A stretch of DNA of 64,000 nucleotides from Streptomyces griseocarneus (GCF_014655595.1 NZ_BNBL01000009.1:62001-126000), one strand, 5' to 3'; shown: positions 44,357 through 53,607, numbered from the stretch's first letter. Notes: generated by a model not told the origin, from the letters alone. Numbers and translations are program-made.

Positions 44357-46720
44357 TCAGCCGCCGATGGCGCGCAGTGCGGCACCGGCCAGCCCGGCCC
44401 GTTCGCGGGGGTCGCTCACGTGTTCAAGACCGAAGCCCAGCAGGACGGTGTCCCGGGTGGTGACGGCCGCGGCGGCGCGGGCCCGCACCCGCGAATCGTC
44501 ACTCTGCGTCACCGCTGAGCCGTACTCGCCGGCCGCGGCGCTGCGGAACTGCGGGAAGGCGTCGGGCGGCAGTTCGTCGGAGATCGGGACGTAGGCCCCG
44601 GCGAGCGCCAGCGGGCTGCCGCCGGTGCCGAGGGCGGCCGTGGTGCCCGTGAGCTCGCCGGCGCCGGTGAAGCGCGTGGCCTTGGCGAACGAGGTGCGGT
44701 CGGCCGCGCCGAGGTAGTACTGGCCGAAGTCGTCGGTGTCGGCGTCGCCGACCCGTACGGTGCCGCCCGCCCGGGTCCCGGCGGCGATCAGCTTGCCGCC
44801 CTCGTTGACGAAGTCGCGCACGGCCAGCAGGGTGGCGCCGTCGGGACGGGCGGCGCCGGAGTACCACAGCACGGTGTCGAAGTGGCCGAGCACGCCCAGC
44901 GCGGGGGGTGCGCCCTGGGTGGCGACGTCCCAGACGAGGGCCTTGCGGCCGTTGTCGGCGAGGGCCCTGGTGTAGACGGCGGCGTCGCGCGCGGGCGTCT
45001 TCCCGCCCTCGTCCGCGATGACCAGGGTGTCGGCGCGGGGCGTGGCGGCGACGGTGTAGGTGAAGGGCTCACTGGCGGTCGCCTTGCCCTCGCCGGTGCG
45101 GCCGGTGAACCAGACGGTGACCCTGGCCCCGGGCCGGGCGCCCTCGACGGTGGCGCGGTACTGGTCGAAGCGGATGTTGTCCTCGCCGCCGTAGCGGTCG
45201 CCGCCGTCCCAGGCCTTCAGCTCCGCGGTGTGCGTACGGCCGCCGTCGATCCGGAAGTTCAGGTGCTTGTCGCGGACGCTCTTGCGGGCCGTGACGGCGA
45301 CGGCCTGCCGGCCGCCGCGCGCGTAGGAGGTGGTGAAGGCGTGCGGGGTGAAGTCGGGGGCATCGAGGCCGACGGCGGAGACGGGGCGGTCACCGCGCAC
45401 GGCGGTCTCGGCGACGGAGAGCGCGAAGGGGATGTTCTTCGCGAACTCCTGCTGGATCAGTTTCTCGTCGTCGGGGAACGTGAAGCTGGAACGGCAGTCG
45501 GCCGGGTTCCAGCGGTCGTTGGGGTCCGCCTTGGACGCCGTCTGGCAGGTCGACATCTCGGGGGTGAACATCATGGTGCCGTTGACGTTGCCCGCGTGGC
45601 CGTCGGCCTCGCCGTTGGTGGTGTAGAGCTCGGAGGAGACCTGCGGCCGGTAGCCGGGGATCGCGGGTTTGTCGGGGGTGCCGGCCAGCGCCCGGTAGAG
45701 GACGTCGTCGGGGGTGGGGGTGGCGACCTGCCAGCCCACGCCGTAGAGGATCAGCTCGGCCGCGGAGTGGTAGTTGACGGCGTAGCGGAAGCCGTGGCGC
45801 TTCTCGAAGGCGTCCAGGGCCCTGGTCTCCGGCTCGGAGGCGGGGGACGGTCCGCGGTAGGTCTCGGACGCCGGGCGGGGGGAGGAACCCTCGTTGTCGT
45901 AGCCCCACTTGTAGGGGAAGTTGCGGTTGAGGTCCACTCCGTCGCCGGGGGTGATCTTCCCGTCGCCGTTGTTGTCGCGGAGGTTCTTGCGCCAGAGCCG
46001 GGTGCCGGGGCTCTGGAAGGTGTAGTCGTAGCCGTCGGGGTTGGCGGACAGCACGAACCACAGTTCGGTGGAGTCCACGATCCGGGTGATCCGCTCGTCC
46101 TTGCCGTAGCGGTCGAGGTAGTGGTGCATCAGCCGCCGGGTCATCTCCGGGGTGATCCACTCGCGCGCGTGCTGGTTGGACATGTAGAGCACGGCGGGCC
46201 GGGAGCCGTCGGGGCTCTTCGCGGCGTTCCTGGACACCTTCATGGCGAGGATGTCCTGGCCGCGGGTGGTCTTGCCGAGGGAGACCACCTTCGTCAGGCC
46301 CGGGTGGGCCCGGCCGGTGTCCCTGATCTCCTGCTGGAGGCCGTTCTTCCCGCTGTACGGGCGGAAGACGCCGTCGCCGGCGGCCTGGGTGTGCTCGAGC
46401 ACGCCCTTGGGGAGGCGCTTCTCGGTGAGGCGCACGCCCCGGTCCTTCAGCTCCTGGGCCTGCCCGGCGGTGAGGTGGACCTCGACGGGCACGGCCTTGT
46501 CGCCGGTGATGCGTTCGCCCAGTTCGTGGCCGTCGATGCCCGCCCGGAGCAGGAGCGGGACCTGGGCCGCGGTGACCTCGGCGGTCCAGACGGACAGCGC
46601 GCCGTCCTCGGCCCGCGGGGCCGCCGCGGCGGCCGGTTGCGCGTGTGCGTCGGGCGTGGCGGCGAGCGCGCCGAGGAACAGCGAAGCCACCGCGAGGACA
46701 GATCCCGCCCTGCGTCTCAT
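44357..46720 (-). CDS. Secreted M14-family zinc carboxypeptidase, multidomain
   Basis: 787-residue secreted metallopeptidase. Signal peptide MRRRAGSVLAVASLFLGALA with cleavage near DAHAQ, then a propeptide-like segment (to ~115). The M14 domain (~118-435) has HAREWITPE giving zinc ligands His184 and Glu187, NYHSAAELILYGVGW with the third ligand, and the catalytic Glu region TMMFTPEMST. A C-terminal half (~440-787) contains a region resembling a glutamine-amidotransferase-like fold (LVIADEGGKTPARDAAVYT, VLGHFDTVLWYSG). It probably removes C-terminal residues from extracellular peptides. AAGGGGGG lies before ATG 46720. Confidence 0.92.
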   Translation of the reverse strand: MRRRAGSVLAVASLFLGALAATPDAHAQPAAAAAPRAEDGALSVWTAEVTAAQVPLLLRAGIDGHELGERITGDKAVPVEVHLTAGQAQELKDRGVRLTEKRLPKGVLEHTQAAGDGVFRPYSGKNGLQQEIRDTGRAHPGLTKVVSLGKTTRGQDILAMKVSRNAAKSPDGSRPAVLYMSNQHAREWITPEMTRRLMHHYLDRYGKDERITRIVDSTELWFVLSANPDGYDYTFQSPGTRLWRKNLRDNNGDGKITPGDGVDLNRNFPYKWGYDNEGSSPRPASETYRGPSPASEPETRALDAFEKRHGFRYAVNYHSAAELILYGVGWQVATPTPDDVLYRALAGTPDKPAIPGYRPQVSSELYTTNGEADGHAGNVNGTMMFTPEMSTCQTASKADPNDRWNPADCRSSFTFPDDEKLIQQEFAKNIPFALSVAETAVRGDRPVSAVGLDAPDFTPHAFTTSYARGGRQAVAVTARKSVRDKHLNFRIDGGRTHTAELKAWDGGDRYGGEDNIRFDQYRATVEGARPGARVTVWFTGRTGEGKATASEPFTYTVAATPRADTLVIADEGGKTPARDAAVYTRALADNGRKALVWDVATQGAPPALGVLGHFDTVLWYSGAARPDGATLLAVRDFVNEGGKLIAAGTRAGGTVRVGDADTDDFGQYYLGAADRTSFAKATRFTGAGELTGTTAALGTGGSPLALAGAYVPISDELPPDAFPQFRSAAAGEYGSAVTQSDDSRVRARAAAAVTTRDTVLLGFGLEHVSDPRERAGLAGAALRAIGG

Positions 46721-46824
46721 GAGCCCCCCTTGCTGTTGTCTGCCACGTGAGTGCGTGGGCGTCAGCCTGGTAACCCCTCATGATCATGTCAACGGTGCGT
46801 TTCACGCCGGGCCCGCACAGCGCG

Positions 46825-46858
46825 ACGCCCCCGCCACCCTGGTGGGTGACGGGGGCGT
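46825..46858 (-). terminator. Hairpin terminator downstream of whiA
   Basis: ACGCCCCCGCCACCC (46825-46839) pairs with 46844-46858 with one mismatch and a 4-base loop, 16 bp past the whiA stop. Confidence 0.8.
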
Positions 46859-46874
46859 ACGGGAGGAGGCGGCG

Positions 46875-47882
46875 TCAGCCGACCATGCCCTCGGCCATCT
46901 CCTCGGAGAGGTCCGAGAGGTCGGAGAGGTTGGACTCCGTGCCGGGGATGCCCAGGTCCTGGGCGCGCTTGTCGGCCATGGCCAGCAGGCGGCGGATCCG
47001 GCCCGCGACGGCGTCCTTGGTCAGCGGCGGGTCCGCGAGGGCGCCCAGCTCCTCCAGGGAGGCCTGCTTGTGCTCCATGCGCAGCCGGCCGGCGGCCGCG
47101 AGGTGCTCGGGGACCTCCTCGCCGAGGATCTCCAGCGCCCGCTGGACGCGCGCGCCCGCCGCGACGGCGGCCCGGGCCGAGCGGCGCAGGTTGGCGTCGT
47201 CGAAGTTGGCCAGGCGGTTGGCGGTCGCCCGCACCTCGCGGCGCATCCGCCGCTCCTCCCAGGCCAGAACGGACTCGTGGGCACCGAGCCGCGTCAACAG
47301 CGCGCCGATCGCGTCACCGTCCCGGACGACCACCCGGTCCACTCCGCGCACCTCCCGGGCCTTGGCCGCGATCTGCAGCCGGCGGGCCGCGCCGACCAGC
47401 GCCAGCGCCGCCTCCGGCCCGGGGCAGGTGACCTCGAGGGAGGAGGAGCGGCCGGGCTCGGTGAGCGAGCCGTGGGCCAGGAAGGCGCCCCGCCAGGCGG
47501 CCTCCGCGTCACAGGTGGCACCCGAGACGACCTGCGGGGGCAGCCCGCGGATCGGCCGGCCGCGGCCGTCGACCAGGCCGGTCTGGCGCGCCAGCTGGTC
47601 ACCGCCCGCCACCACCCGCACCACGTACCGGCTGCCGCGGCGCAGCCCGCCGGGGGCCATCACCACCAGGTCGGAGGCGTGACCGAAGATCTCCAGGATG
47701 TCCTTGCGCAGCCGCCGGGCGGCGATCCCGGTGTCCAGCTCCGCCTCGATCACGATGCGCCCGCTGACCAGGTGCAGACCGCCCGCGAAGCGCAGGATCG
47801 CCGAGACCTCCGCTTTCCGGCAGCAGGTCCGGGTGACGGGGAGCCGGGAGATTTCGTCCTTCACCGCTGCCGTCATCGCCAT
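46875..47882 (-). CDS. whiA: Sporulation regulator WhiA
   Basis: DNA-binding regulator needed with WhiB for sporulation septation in Streptomyces. The 335-residue protein joins a degenerate LAGLIDADG-homing-endonuclease-like N-terminal fold (GAFLAHGSLTEPGRSSSLEV and similar) to a C-terminal helix-turn-helix (ASLEELGALADPPLTKDAVAG). The length is about six residues above the S. coelicolor protein as I remember it, because of a 9-bp repeat near the C-terminus. The start MAMTAAVKDEISRLP is conserved. It overlaps yvcK by 10 bp in the conserved uvrC-rapZ-yvcK-whiA order. Confidence 0.97.
   Translation of the reverse strand: MAMTAAVKDEISRLPVTRTCCRKAEVSAILRFAGGLHLVSGRIVIEAELDTGIAARRLRKDILEIFGHASDLVVMAPGGLRRGSRYVVRVVAGGDQLARQTGLVDGRGRPIRGLPPQVVSGATCDAEAAWRGAFLAHGSLTEPGRSSSLEVTCPGPEAALALVGAARRLQIAAKAREVRGVDRVVVRDGDAIGALLTRLGAHESVLAWEERRMRREVRATANRLANFDDANLRRSARAAVAAGARVQRALEILGEEVPEHLAAAGRLRMEHKQASLEELGALADPPLTKDAVAGRIRRLLAMADKRAQDLGIPGTESNLSDLSDLSEEMAEGMVG
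46904..46930 (-). repeat. Three tandem 9-bp units in the 3' part of whiA
   Basis: CGGAGAGGT, CCGAGAGGT and CGGAGAGGT follow each other without gaps, encoding the repeated tripeptide pattern NLSDLSDLS. The frame is preserved and only one base differs between units. Confidence 0.85.
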
Positions 47883-48922
47883 GGGCCGATCCTTCCATGC
47901 ATCCGAAAAATACGGTCGTACGCGGCGGCCAGCAGCTCCGGATCGTGCGTCGGGGAGCCGTCGGGCGAGGCGACCGGCGCCAGCTCGACCGTGGCCCCCA
48001 GCCGTTTGGCGGCGTCGGTGAGGCTGTCCCGGTCGGGCACGGCGGCCTCGTCGGCCAGCACCACGTCCAGGGCGAGTTTAGGGGCGTGTCGTGCCAAAAC
48101 CTCCAAATGACGCTGCGGGGAGAAGCCATCGGTTTCCCCCGGTTGCGGTGCGAGGTTCAGCGACAGCACCCGGCGGGCCTTGGTCTCCTGCAGCGCCTGC
48201 AGCAGCTCGGGCACGAGCAGGTGCGGGATGACGGAGGAGAACCAGGAGCCGGGACCCAGCACCACCCAGTCCGCGTCGAGCACCGCCTCGACGGCCTCGG
48301 GCACCGCCGGCGGGTCCTCCGGGACGACGTGCACGGACTGCACCTCGCCCGGGGTGAGCGCCACGGTGGCCTGGCCGCACACCGTGGTGACGGCGTCGGG
48401 GGCGGCCGGGTCGTGGCCCCGCACCAGCGCCTGCAGCTCGAGCGGGACCGCCGACATGGGCAGCACCCGGCCGTGGGCGCCGAGCAGCTTGCCGACCAGG
48501 TCCAGGGCCTGTACGTGGTCGCCCAGCTGCTCCCAGAGGGCGACGATCAGCAGATTGCCGACGGCGTGGCCGTGCAGCTCGCCCCGGCTCTCGAAGCGGT
48601 GCTTGATCACCCGCGACCAGGTCTGTCCCCACTCGTCGTCGCCGCACAGCGCCGCCAGCGCCTTGCGGAGGTCGCCGGGCGGCAGCACGCCCAGCTCGTC
48701 GCGCAGCCGGCCGCTGGAGCCGCCGTCGTCGGCGACGGTCACGACCGCCGTCAGGTCGCCGGTGATCCGGCGCAGCGCCGCGAGCGAGGCGGACAGCCCG
48801 TGGCCGCCGCCGAGGGCGACGACCTTGGGCTGCGCGCCCCGGCCCGTACGGCGCTCGCCGCCGGGCGTGCGGCCGGGCACCAGCTTGCGCACGCGGCGCA
48901 TCCGGAAGGTACGGCCGGTCAC
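47873..48922 (-). CDS. yvcK: YvcK/CofD-like gluconeogenesis factor
   Basis: Protein of about 349 residues (GTG 48922) or 342 (ATG 48901) related to the 2-phospho-L-lactate transferase fold. It binds UDP-sugars in other bacteria and is linked to carbon flux and cell-wall growth. Visible: VVALGGGHGLSASLAALRR, VTVADDGGSSGRLRDELG, PPGDLRKALAAL, GHAVGNLLIVAL and NLAPQPGETDGFSPQRHLEV. GTG 48922 overlaps the rapZ stop in GTGA, so coupling favours that start. It lies between rapZ and whiA as is conserved in Gram-positive bacteria. Confidence 0.95.
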   Translation of the reverse strand: MTGRTFRMRRVRKLVPGRTPGGERRTGRGAQPKVVALGGGHGLSASLAALRRITGDLTAVVTVADDGGSSGRLRDELGVLPPGDLRKALAALCGDDEWGQTWSRVIKHRFESRGELHGHAVGNLLIVALWEQLGDHVQALDLVGKLLGAHGRVLPMSAVPLELQALVRGHDPAAPDAVTTVCGQATVALTPGEVQSVHVVPEDPPAVPEAVEAVLDADWVVLGPGSWFSSVIPHLLVPELLQALQETKARRVLSLNLAPQPGETDGFSPQRHLEVLARHAPKLALDVVLADEAAVPDRDSLTDAAKRLGATVELAPVASPDGSPTHDPELLAAAYDRIFRMHGRIGPWR

Positions 48923-49851
48923 TCGCGCCCCATGTCCCGGTGGACGACGACGGTCTCGACACCCTCCGAGACCAGGCGGTGGGCGAGCTTCTCGGACATG
49001 GCGACGGAGCGGTGCTTGCCGCCGGTGCAGCCGACCGCGATGGTCACGTAGCGCTTGCCCTCGCGGCGGTAGCCGGCGGCGATCAGCTGGAGGAGCTCGG
49101 TGTAGCGGTCGAGGAACTCCTTGGCGCCGGGCTGGTTGAAGACGTAGCCCGAGACCTCCTCGTTCAGGCCGGTGAAGGGACGCAGCTCCGGCACCCAGTG
49201 CGGGTTGGGCAGGAAGCGGCAGTCCACGACGAGGTCGGCGTCGACGGGCAGGCCGTACTTGTAGCCGAAGGACATGACGGTCGCCCGCAGCTCGGGCTCC
49301 TCCTCGCCGGCGAACTGGGCGTCCATCTTGGCGCGCAGCTCGTGGACGTTGAGGCTGGAGGTGTCGATGACCAGGTCCGCGTCGCCCCGCAGCTCGCGCA
49401 GCAGGTCGCGCTCGGCGGCGATGCCGTCGACGATGCGCCCCGAGCCCTGGAGCGGGTGCGGGCGGCGCACCGACTCGAAGCGGCGCACCAGGGCGTCGTC
49501 GGAGGCCTCGAGGAAGATCACCCGCCGCTTGACCTTCTTGGCCTCCAGGTCGGCCAGGGACTCGCGCAGGTTGTCGAAGAAGCGCCGGCCGCGCACGTCC
49601 ACGACCACCGCGATGCGGGCGACGTTGCCCTGGGAGCGGGCGCCGAGGTCCACCATGGTGGGGATCAGCGCGGGCGGCAGGTTGTCCACGACGAACCAGC
49701 CGAGGTCCTCCAGACACTTGGCGGCGGTGCTGCGCCCCGCCCCCGACATGCCCGAGATGATCACCAGCTCGGGGATTCCCGCCGCCTCAGCGGCCGCATC
49801 CGCCGTCGTGCCCGTACTCACCTGTGCTCCGTCCCGATCGGTCACGTTCAT
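48919..49851 (-). CDS. rapZ: RNase adaptor-type nucleotide-binding protein RapZ (YvcJ)
   Basis: 310-residue P-loop protein. N-terminal Walker A-like GMSGAGRST, then VDNLPPALIPTMVDL and VVDVRGRRFFDNL; the C-terminal domain has MSFGYKYGLPVDADLVVDCRFLPNPHW (split here) and GCTGGKHRSVAMSEKLA. In enterobacteria RapZ binds small RNAs and glucosamine-6-P; the actinobacterial role is less clear. ATG 49851 is preceded by GGGGGAA. The residues before the Walker motif (DRDGAQVSTGTTADAAAEA) are a variable extension. Confidence 0.95.
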   Translation of the reverse strand: MNVTDRDGAQVSTGTTADAAAEAAGIPELVIISGMSGAGRSTAAKCLEDLGWFVVDNLPPALIPTMVDLGARSQGNVARIAVVVDVRGRRFFDNLRESLADLEAKKVKRRVIFLEASDDALVRRFESVRRPHPLQGSGRIVDGIAAERDLLRELRGDADLVIDTSSLNVHELRAKMDAQFAGEEEPELRATVMSFGYKYGLPVDADLVVDCRFLPNPHWVPELRPFTGLNEEVSGYVFNQPGAKEFLDRYTELLQLIAAGYRREGKRYVTIAVGCTGGKHRSVAMSEKLAHRLVSEGVETVVVHRDMGRE

Positions 49852-49945
49852 GTGCGTTCCCCCGTTCTGCCGACGGCGCCACGGGCGCCGTCCCGTCTTC
49901 CATACTGCGGCTTCCGCGGGCCCGGGTCCTGTCCGGCCAGGTCCA

Positions 49946-51928
49946 TCATTCCTCCGCGTCGTCCATGATCTCGCCCGTGGCCATGTTGACAGCCGGCGCG
50001 GCCGGAGCCGCCCCGGCCAGCGCCGCGGCGATCGTCTCGGCCGTCTTGCGGCCGATGCCGGGCGTCTCGCAGATCTGCTCGACCGTGGCGGCCCGCAGCC
50101 GCTTGAGCGAGCCGAAGTGCTTGAGCAGCGCCTGCTTGCGGGTCTCGCCCAGGCCCGGGACCGCGTCCAGCGGCCCGGCGCGCAGGGCCTTGGTCCGCTT
50201 GCCGCGCTGGTAGGAGATGGCGAAGCGGTGCGCCTCGTCGCGGACGCGCTGCAGGAGGTAGAGGCCCTCGCTGGTGCGCGGCAGGACGACGGGGTCGTCC
50301 TCGTCGGGCAGCCAGACCTCCTCCAGCCGCTTGGCGAGGCCGCAGACGGCCACGTCGGTGACCCCGAGCTCGTCCAGGGCCCGCTTGGCGGCGGCGACCT
50401 GCGGCTTGCCGCCGTCAACGACCACGAGCTGCGGGGGGTAGGCGAAGCGCTTGGGCCTGCCGTCGTCCTCCGGGAGCGGCTCCTCGATCTCGCCGCCGGG
50501 GGCCTCCTCGGCCCACTCCCCCGTCTTCATCTTCTCCCGCAGGTAGCGGCGGAAGCGCCGGCCCACCACCTCGTGCATGGAGCGGACGTCGTCCTGGCCC
50601 TCGAAGCCCTTGATCTGGAAGCGGCGGTACTCGCTCTTGCGGGCCAGGCCGTCCTCGAAGACGACCATGGACGCCACGACGTCCTGCCCCTGCAGGTGGG
50701 AGATGTCGAAGCACTCGACGCGCAGCGGCGCGGAGTCCAGGCCGAGCGCCTCGGCGATCTCCTCCAGGGCGCGGGAGCGGGTGGTCAGGTCGGAGGCCCG
50801 CTTGGTCTTGTGCAGGACGAGGGCCTGCTGGGCGTTGCGCTGGACCGTCGCCATGAGGTCCTTCTTGTCGCCGCGCTGCGGGATCCGCAGGTCGACGCGG
50901 GCGCCGCGGCGCTCGCCCAGCCACTGCGCGACGGGCTCCACGGGCTCCGGCAGGGCCGGGACCAGGACCTCCTTGGGGACCGCGTCGCCGCTCTCCTCGC
51001 CGTAGAGCTGCTGCAGGGCGTGCTCGACGAGGCCGGCGGTGTCGACCGCCTCGACCTTGTCGGTGACCCAGCCGCGCTGGCCGCGCACCCGGCCGCCGCG
51101 GACGTGGAAGATCTGCACGGCGGCTTCGAGTTCGTCCTCGGCGACCGCGATCAGATCGGCGTCGGTGGCGTCGGCCAGCACGACGGCGTTCTTCTCCATG
51201 GCGCGCCGGAGCGCCTCTATGTCGTCGCGCAGCCGGGCGGCCTTCTCGTATTCCATCTCCTCGGCGGCATCGTGCATCCCCTGTTCCAAACGGCGGATGT
51301 ACGCGCCGGTACGGCCGGCCATGAAGTCGCAGAACTCTTCGGCCAGTTCGCGGTGCTCCTCGGCGCTGACGCGGCCGACGCAGGGCGCGGAGCACTTGCC
51401 GATGTAGCCCAGCAGGCAGGGCCGGCCGATCTGGGCGGAGCGCTTGAACACCCCGGCCGAGCAGGTCCGCACGGGAAAGACGCGCAGCATCAGGTCGACG
51501 GTCTCGCGGATGGCCCAGGCGTGGGCGTACGGGCCGAAGTAGCGCACGCCCTTCTTCTTGGGGCCGCGCATGACCTGGACGCGGGGGAATTCCTCGTTCA
51601 GCGTGACGGCGAGCGAGGGGTAGCTCTTGTCGTCGCGGTACTTCACGTTGAAGCGCGGGTCGTACTCCTTGATCCAGGAGTACTCCAGCTGCAGGGCCTC
51701 GACCTCGGTGGAGACCACGGTCCACTCCACGGAGGCGGCCGTGGTGACCATGGTGCGGGTGCGCGGGTGCAGGCCGGCGAGATCCTGGAAGTACGAGGAG
51801 AGCCGCTGGCGCAGGCTCTTCGCCTTCCCGACGTAGATCACGCGGCCGTGCTCGTCCCGGAATCTGTAGACCCCCGGCGAGTCGGGGATCTGTCCCGGCT
51901 TGGGTCGGTAGCTGCTGGGGTCGGCCAT
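49946..51928 (-). CDS. uvrC: Excinuclease ABC subunit UvrC
   Basis: 660-residue nuclease making both incisions in nucleotide excision repair. N-terminal GIY-YIG domain (SPGVYRFRDEHGRVIYVGKAK), Cys-rich region RPCLLGYIGKCSAPC, UVR segment (EMEYEKAARLRDDIEALRRA), RNase H-like domain (VECFDISHLQGQDVVASMVV, LVVVDGGKPQV) and a C-terminal helix-hairpin-helix pair (VPGLGETRKQALLKHFGS, TPGIGRKTAETIA). ATG 51928 starts the conserved N-terminus; longer frames add unrelated residues. It heads the uvrC-rapZ-yvcK-whiA cluster with a 94-bp gap to rapZ. Confidence 0.97.
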   Translation of the reverse strand: MADPSSYRPKPGQIPDSPGVYRFRDEHGRVIYVGKAKSLRQRLSSYFQDLAGLHPRTRTMVTTAASVEWTVVSTEVEALQLEYSWIKEYDPRFNVKYRDDKSYPSLAVTLNEEFPRVQVMRGPKKKGVRYFGPYAHAWAIRETVDLMLRVFPVRTCSAGVFKRSAQIGRPCLLGYIGKCSAPCVGRVSAEEHRELAEEFCDFMAGRTGAYIRRLEQGMHDAAEEMEYEKAARLRDDIEALRRAMEKNAVVLADATDADLIAVAEDELEAAVQIFHVRGGRVRGQRGWVTDKVEAVDTAGLVEHALQQLYGEESGDAVPKEVLVPALPEPVEPVAQWLGERRGARVDLRIPQRGDKKDLMATVQRNAQQALVLHKTKRASDLTTRSRALEEIAEALGLDSAPLRVECFDISHLQGQDVVASMVVFEDGLARKSEYRRFQIKGFEGQDDVRSMHEVVGRRFRRYLREKMKTGEWAEEAPGGEIEEPLPEDDGRPKRFAYPPQLVVVDGGKPQVAAAKRALDELGVTDVAVCGLAKRLEEVWLPDEDDPVVLPRTSEGLYLLQRVRDEAHRFAISYQRGKRTKALRAGPLDAVPGLGETRKQALLKHFGSLKRLRAATVEQICETPGIGRKTAETIAAALAGAAPAAPAVNMATGEIMDDAEE

Positions 51929-52063
51929 GTCACACACCCTACTTGCGGGCAGTGACATCACCATCGTCCAGCCGGGCGTCGAGCCGGGCGGGACGCCGTC
52001 GCCGGGAGGGCTCCGGGGCACGGCCGCCGCCCCGGCGGGTGACCTGCCGGGGCCGCGGCGGCG

Positions 52064-52103
52064 GGCGCTCTCCGGGGCCGGGGCCCCGGCCCCGGAGAGC
52101 GCC
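52064..52103. terminator. Perfect 20-bp inverted repeat
   Basis: GGCGCTCTCCGGGGCCGGGG (52064-52083) is followed without spacer by its exact complement (52084-52103). It lies 8 bp past the stop of the membrane-anchored protein gene and about 135 bp before uvrC, so it should end the protease operon transcript. It is one of the most stable structures in the window. Confidence 0.88.
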
Positions 52104-52111
52104 GCCGGACG

Positions 52112-52978
52112 TCAGCGCCGCCGGAGCCTGCGCGCGGCCACGACCGCGAGGCCCAGGCCCAGGGCTGCGGCCCCTCCGGCCGTCGCCGCGGCGGCCGTGA
52201 CCGGCGGGCCGCCGTCGCCCTCCGAAGCGGCGCTCGCCGGCCGGTCCGCGCCGGGTCCGGCCGCACCGGATCCCGCCGCGGCCGTGTTCTCGCCGAAGCC
52301 GCCGGCCATGCCCTTCTTCGCGTAGGCCGAGCCCGGCAGCTTGTCGCCGTAGGCCTTCCGCACCCGGTCGCGGTAGGCGTCGACGGTGGTGCCCTTGTCG
52401 CCGATCGCGCGGACCGCGTCCTCGTCGAGCGGCAGCACCCTCTCGCCGCGCTGCACGTACCAGGCGTTGATCTGGGGCTCGCGGAAGACGGTGCCGCCGC
52501 TGAGCCGGTGCGCGCCCTCGGCGGCGTAGCGCGTCTCGTCGTCGCCGGTGGCGATGTTGACGACCTTCCAGGCGTCGCCGGTGCGCACGGTCCACACCGA
52601 GGCCTTCTGGCCGTCGGCCGAGACCGCCGCGCTGGCGAGGAAGTCGAGCTCCGCGATCGCGGCGCCCTCGCCGCCCGCCACGAAGTGCGGCGAGAGGGTG
52701 TAGACGGGCACCGTGGCGCCCTGGATCCGCGGGTGCGCCTCGCTCCTGGCGACGGCGCCGTCGCGGGCGAAGAAGCGGGAGAGCGTCTCGAGCGTCGAGG
52801 GGGCGGCGGCCGCCTCGTGCGCGGCGGCGACGCCCGCGGCCGGCGGGGGCGTGGGGGCCGCCGGGACCGGGGCGGAGTGCGCGAGGGGCGCGAGGCCGAG
52901 GAGGGCGACGGTGAGGGCGCCCGCGGCGGCCGCGCGGGAGGCGTTGCGGCGGGAATGCAGGGGCATGTGGCCGGTCAT
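52112..52978 (-). CDS. Secreted, C-terminally membrane-anchored protein of unknown function
   Basis: 288 residues. An N-terminal signal (HSRRNASRAAAAGALTVALL, cleavage near AHSAP) is followed by an Ala/Pro-rich stretch, a ~150-residue mixed domain (ARSEAHPRIQGATVPVYTLS, ASVWTVRTGDAWKVVNIATG, WYVQRGERVLPLDEDAV), a Gly/Ala/Pro stalk and one transmembrane helix ending in RRLRRR. No LPxTG motif is present. The ribosome site GAGG lies directly after the upstream stop and ATG 52978 is 6 bp past it, so it is co-translated with the papain-like protease. No family recognised; it could anchor, inhibit or present that protease. Confidence 0.8.
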   Translation of the reverse strand: MTGHMPLHSRRNASRAAAAGALTVALLGLAPLAHSAPVPAAPTPPPAAGVAAAHEAAAAPSTLETLSRFFARDGAVARSEAHPRIQGATVPVYTLSPHFVAGGEGAAIAELDFLASAAVSADGQKASVWTVRTGDAWKVVNIATGDDETRYAAEGAHRLSGGTVFREPQINAWYVQRGERVLPLDEDAVRAIGDKGTTVDAYRDRVRKAYGDKLPGSAYAKKGMAGGFGENTAAAGSGAAGPGADRPASAASEGDGGPPVTAAAATAGGAAALGLGLAVVAARRLRRR

Positions 52979-52983
52979 CGCCC

Positions 52984-53607
52984 TCACGCTCCGATCCGGT
53001 AGAGCGAGTGGGTCCAGGAGAACTGGTTGTTGTTGACGTACCAGCTGTGCGACGCCCAGTTGTAGCGGTTGCTCGAGGGCCACGGATCGCCCCAGTAGAC
53101 CGTGCTGTTCGCGTCGTCGTACCCGTAGAGGACGTGCATGTGGCCGCCACCGGAGGACCACTGGATGCGGGTCTCGACCGGGCGGCCCGCGTTGATTTCA
53201 CTCTGCACGGTGGGGTAGCGCAGCCAGCCGCTCACATACGAACCGGCGTTGATGCCGGCCCAGTCGAGGGCGTTCTGCACATTGCCGAGCGTGGCCTGGT
53301 TGTTGGGGCACGTGGTGCCCTGCTGGCGGTTGAAGGCGGCATTGCAGAACTGGTTCTGGCTGTAATTCCGGCCGAACCAGGTCGCGATGGTGTTTCCGGA
53401 CGCGGCCCAGCACCAATTGTTCTTCTGCTGGGCCTGCATGGTGATGTCGAGCTTCTTGGCCGCACGCAGGGACGCCTGTTCGCCGGTGGCCGCGCTCGCC
53501 GTGGTGGGGACGGCGAGCAGGACGGAGGCGACAAGTGCCGCGAGGGACAGCCGTCTGCCGCGTATGCGGGACTTTCCAGTATGTGCCGATGCCGGAGCAC
53601 GGGTCAT
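52984..53607 (-). CDS. Secreted papain-like cysteine protease (C39/C70-like)
   Basis: 207-residue secreted protein: long basic n-region, LAALVASVLLAVPTTASAA signal, then a compact papain-like domain. Cys66 sits in QKNNWCWAASG, preceded by a Gln-containing segment (ITMQAQ). His156 is in GGGHMHVLYGYDD and the third residue is Asp174 in YWGDPWP. Extra cysteines (FCNAAF, GTTCPNN) could form a disulfide outside the cell. GAGGAA lies eight bases before ATG 53607. It is followed at 5 bp by the membrane-anchored gene and faces a HTH regulator gene across a 238-bp divergent region. Substrates are unknown. Confidence 0.85.
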   Translation of the reverse strand: MTRAPASAHTGKSRIRGRRLSLAALVASVLLAVPTTASAATGEQASLRAAKKLDITMQAQQKNNWCWAASGNTIATWFGRNYSQNQFCNAAFNRQQGTTCPNNQATLGNVQNALDWAGINAGSYVSGWLRYPTVQSEINAGRPVETRIQWSSGGGHMHVLYGYDDANSTVYWGDPWPSSNRYNWASHSWYVNNNQFSWTHSLYRIGA

